Source: Candidatus Bathyarchaeum sp.
Lineage (GTDB): Archaea; Thermoproteota; Bathyarchaeia; Bathyarchaeales; Bathyarchaeaceae
NCBI GenBank assembly: GCA_003096255.1
Contig: PIXS01000013.1
Span: forward strand, 1 to 5,950
DNA: 5,950 nt
Reading direction: 5' to 3'
Under the pieces are notes generated by a model. The model saw only the letters and a list, made by a program, of their open reading frames with translations. It was not told the DNA's origin and did not search any database. The position numbers were made by a program, and so were the translations under genes. Of the stretch, positions 4,772 through 5,950 are shown one piece after another (position 1 is the first letter of the stretch; every line of letters begins with the position of its first letter).

Positions 4772-5821
4772 GTGAATGAACGACCGCTCTTATACATGAT
4801 GACTTGGAGATGTACAAGGGCCTGTAACTATAACTGTTTACATTGTAGCTTTGCTTCTAATCCATATGCCATTAACGAGATTGACACCAAAGGCGGAATG
4901 AAGATTGTTGACGAACTTTATGAGCTTGGGGCAAAGTGGTTTGGCTTAAGCGGCGGAGAACCCCTTGTACGAAAAGACGTTTTTGACATAATTGAACACG
5001 CGAAGAGCCTTGGCATGAACGTGAGCCTCATAACAAACGGCTACTACGTCAAAGGAAAAATTCTCGATAAATTGGCTCGAAACGAGGTTATGACCGCAGT
5101 CAGTCTTGAGGGAAAAGAAAAAACAAACGACCTTACCCGCGGCAAAGGCTCCTACCAGACAGCCCTCAAGGCCATGGAGAACCTGTCTAAGAACGGAATT
5201 TTTGATTGCATCGTAACAACCCTAAGCAAAAACAACTGCTCAGAAGTGGGTCATATTGTCGAGCTTGGGCGCAAATACAACGCCACAAGAGTCGTCTATC
5301 ACAACTACATCCCTGTTGGCAGGGCTCAAGAGCATCTGGACATGGCGCCTACCCAACAGCAGTACGAAGTCGTCTTTAACAGAATCTACGACATGATGCA
5401 AGAAAACAAAGGAAAACTCGGCATCAACGTATACTCCCCATTCTTCGCTCGCATCGCAAAGGAGCGGGGCATGCCCGACTTCGATTACTGGTTCGACAAC
5501 GTGTTTCTTGGTCAATGCTTCATAGGCGGCAGATACATGGGACTTCTCGAAAACGGCGACATCAGACCCTGCGGCTTCAACGAAGGCTACCGCATGGGCA
5601 ACATCAGAGACAAATCCATGAAAGAAATCTGGACCAACATGCAAGACTCCTCTTTCACCAGCAAGCTCCGCGACCGCAGGAATTTGAAGGGTAAGTGTGG
5701 TGTTTGTGAGTATCGGGAGATTTGTGGTGGCTGCCGAACCCGAGCAGAAATGTACACCGGAGACCTGTTTGCCTCTGACCCCGCCTGCGCTTATGTGCCT
5801 AAAATTTTGCGCGAAAGATAG
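4772..5821 (+). CDS. Radical SAM/SPASM domain protein 2 (AhbD/NirJ/MftC-like), tandem paralogue
   Basis: This second radical SAM enzyme (349 residues) has the same architecture as its upstream neighbour. The triad is C18, C22 and C25, with C14 also conserved. The SAM motif is canonical GGEP (61-64). The strand that reads LSVDG in the neighbour reads VSLEG here. SPASM cysteines are C249, C267, C309, C312, C318, C321 and C339, a full set of seven for auxiliary clusters. It lacks a seven-residue segment present in protein 1 near its residues 160-170. The shared block VY(C/S)PFFARIAKER and the matching C-termini show an old tandem duplication. The divergence of the rest suggests two different jobs, for example successive steps or two substrates. 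Start GTG 4772 is fixed by an upstream in-frame stop. The gene has its own TATA box and a leader of about 220 nt with predicted structure, unlike protein 1. The product is cytoplasmic, with no signal or membrane segment seen. Confidence 0.92.
   Translation: MNERPLLYMMTWRCTRACNYNCLHCSFASNPYAINEIDTKGGMKIVDELYELGAKWFGLSGGEPLVRKDVFDIIEHAKSLGMNVSLITNGYYVKGKILDKLARNEVMTAVSLEGKEKTNDLTRGKGSYQTALKAMENLSKNGIFDCIVTTLSKNNCSEVGHIVELGRKYNATRVVYHNYIPVGRAQEHLDMAPTQQQYEVVFNRIYDMMQENKGKLGINVYSPFFARIAKERGMPDFDYWFDNVFLGQCFIGGRYMGLLENGDIRPCGFNEGYRMGNIRDKSMKEIWTNMQDSSFTSKLRDRRNLKGKCGVCEYREICGGCRTRAEMYTGDLFASDPACAYVPKILRER
5666..5742 (+). repeat. 77-bp exact direct repeat, copy 2, within radical SAM gene 2
   Basis: This is the partner of 4265-4341, encoding residues 299-323 and two bases of codon 324. 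Within the tract many codons end in T (GGT, TGT, GTT, TAT, ATT), whereas the surrounding codons of this gene mostly end in C. This suggests a tract of different origin copied into one or both genes. Confidence 0.97.
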
Positions 5822-5826
5822 TGGCT

Positions 5827-5856
5827 GCAGTTTTCTTTTGACTGCTTACCTTTTTG
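5827..5856. terminator. Short hairpin and T-tracts between convergent genes
   Basis: GCAGT (5827-5831) pairs with ACTGC (5841-5845) across a T-rich loop, followed by CCTTTTTG. The T-rich loop and T5 run on the plus strand would suit termination of radical SAM gene 2. The T5 run lies over the 3' end of the minus-strand gene. Confidence 0.4.
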
Positions 5857-5950
5857 TTGCGTAAACAGAGATTCTGCCGTTGTCGTAGATTTTGTCTAGG
5901 GCAGGTGTTGCATCGATGGTTGAGACACTTTTTTGTGTGTCAACAACCAC
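5846..5950 (-). CDS. C-terminal end of an unidentified protein, truncated by window edge
   Basis: On the minus strand the window edge opens into 34 codons ending with TAA at 5848-5846. The visible residues include QKSVSTIDATPALDKIYDNGRISVY and end in ATKR. The mix of residues and the C-ending codons (ATC, GAC, TAC, GGC) look like a genuine gene of this genome. Endings of the form 'IYDNG-x-hydrophobic-x-VY' occur at the C-terminus of some archaeal membrane glycosyltransferase-like and STT3-like proteins, but this fragment is too short to assign. It converges on radical SAM gene 2 with a 24-bp gap. Confidence 0.55.
   Translation of the reverse strand: MVVDTQKSVSTIDATPALDKIYDNGRISVYATKR

Noticed and set aside
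5240..5644. Long minus-strand open frames opposite the radical SAM, ATPase and binding-protein genes (also 3746-4225, 2460-2840 and 272-586)
   Set aside because: They lie antisense within strongly supported genes, have no recognisable motifs or ribosome sites, and mirror the codon bias of the sense genes.
1..5950. CRISPR array or tRNA gene
   Set aside because: No regularly spaced repeats were seen, and no segment shows a tRNA T-arm with a matching acceptor stem.

Overview
The window most likely comes from an archaeon. The ribosome-binding sites match the archaeal anti-Shine-Dalgarno (GGTGA-type), T-rich TATA boxes sit about 25 nt before the inferred transcript starts, starts include GTG and TTG, and T-tracts follow several stop codons. 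Moderate G+C and strictly anaerobic-type enzymes (two radical SAM/SPASM proteins) fit an uncultured anaerobic archaeon. An affiliation such as Bathyarchaeia or a methanogen relative is a guess; the sequence alone does not settle it.

Layout. Positions 2-856: 3' part of a BtuF-type substrate-binding protein whose N-terminus lies before the window. Positions 907-1983: BtuC/FecCD-type permease. Positions 1996-3270: BtuD-type ATPase fused to a C-terminal domain of about 150 residues. Together these form a complete class II ABC importer for a metal chelate or corrinoid, with B12 the best guess. Positions 3350-4426 and 4772-5821: two tandem, paralogous radical SAM proteins with seven-cysteine SPASM domains, related in layout to the AhbD/NirJ/MftC group. 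Positions 5846-5950: C-terminal end of an unidentified protein on the minus strand, convergent with the second radical SAM gene.

The 345-bp gap between the radical SAM genes (4427-4771) is not empty. It holds a T-tract, a 43-nt bulged palindrome, a TATA box, and a candidate structured RNA closed by a perfect 11-bp stem (4553-4563/4703-4713). Inside that RNA are a perfect 9-bp hairpin and a possible loop pseudoknot, and four of its segments can pair in two mutually exclusive ways. A second small hairpin precedes the ribosome-binding site. This looks like a cis-acting leader (riboswitch- or attenuator-like) or a small ncRNA. A 34-codon ORF (4590-4694) overlaps it and could be read instead as a small peptide.

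The two radical SAM genes also share a 77-bp stretch of exact identity over the SPASM cysteine cluster, although the flanking sequence is clearly diverged. This suggests recent gene conversion. A combined reading is that the importer brings in a corrinoid or tetrapyrrole-like or iron compound and the radical SAM pair acts on a related cofactor or on a peptide. That link rests only on proximity.
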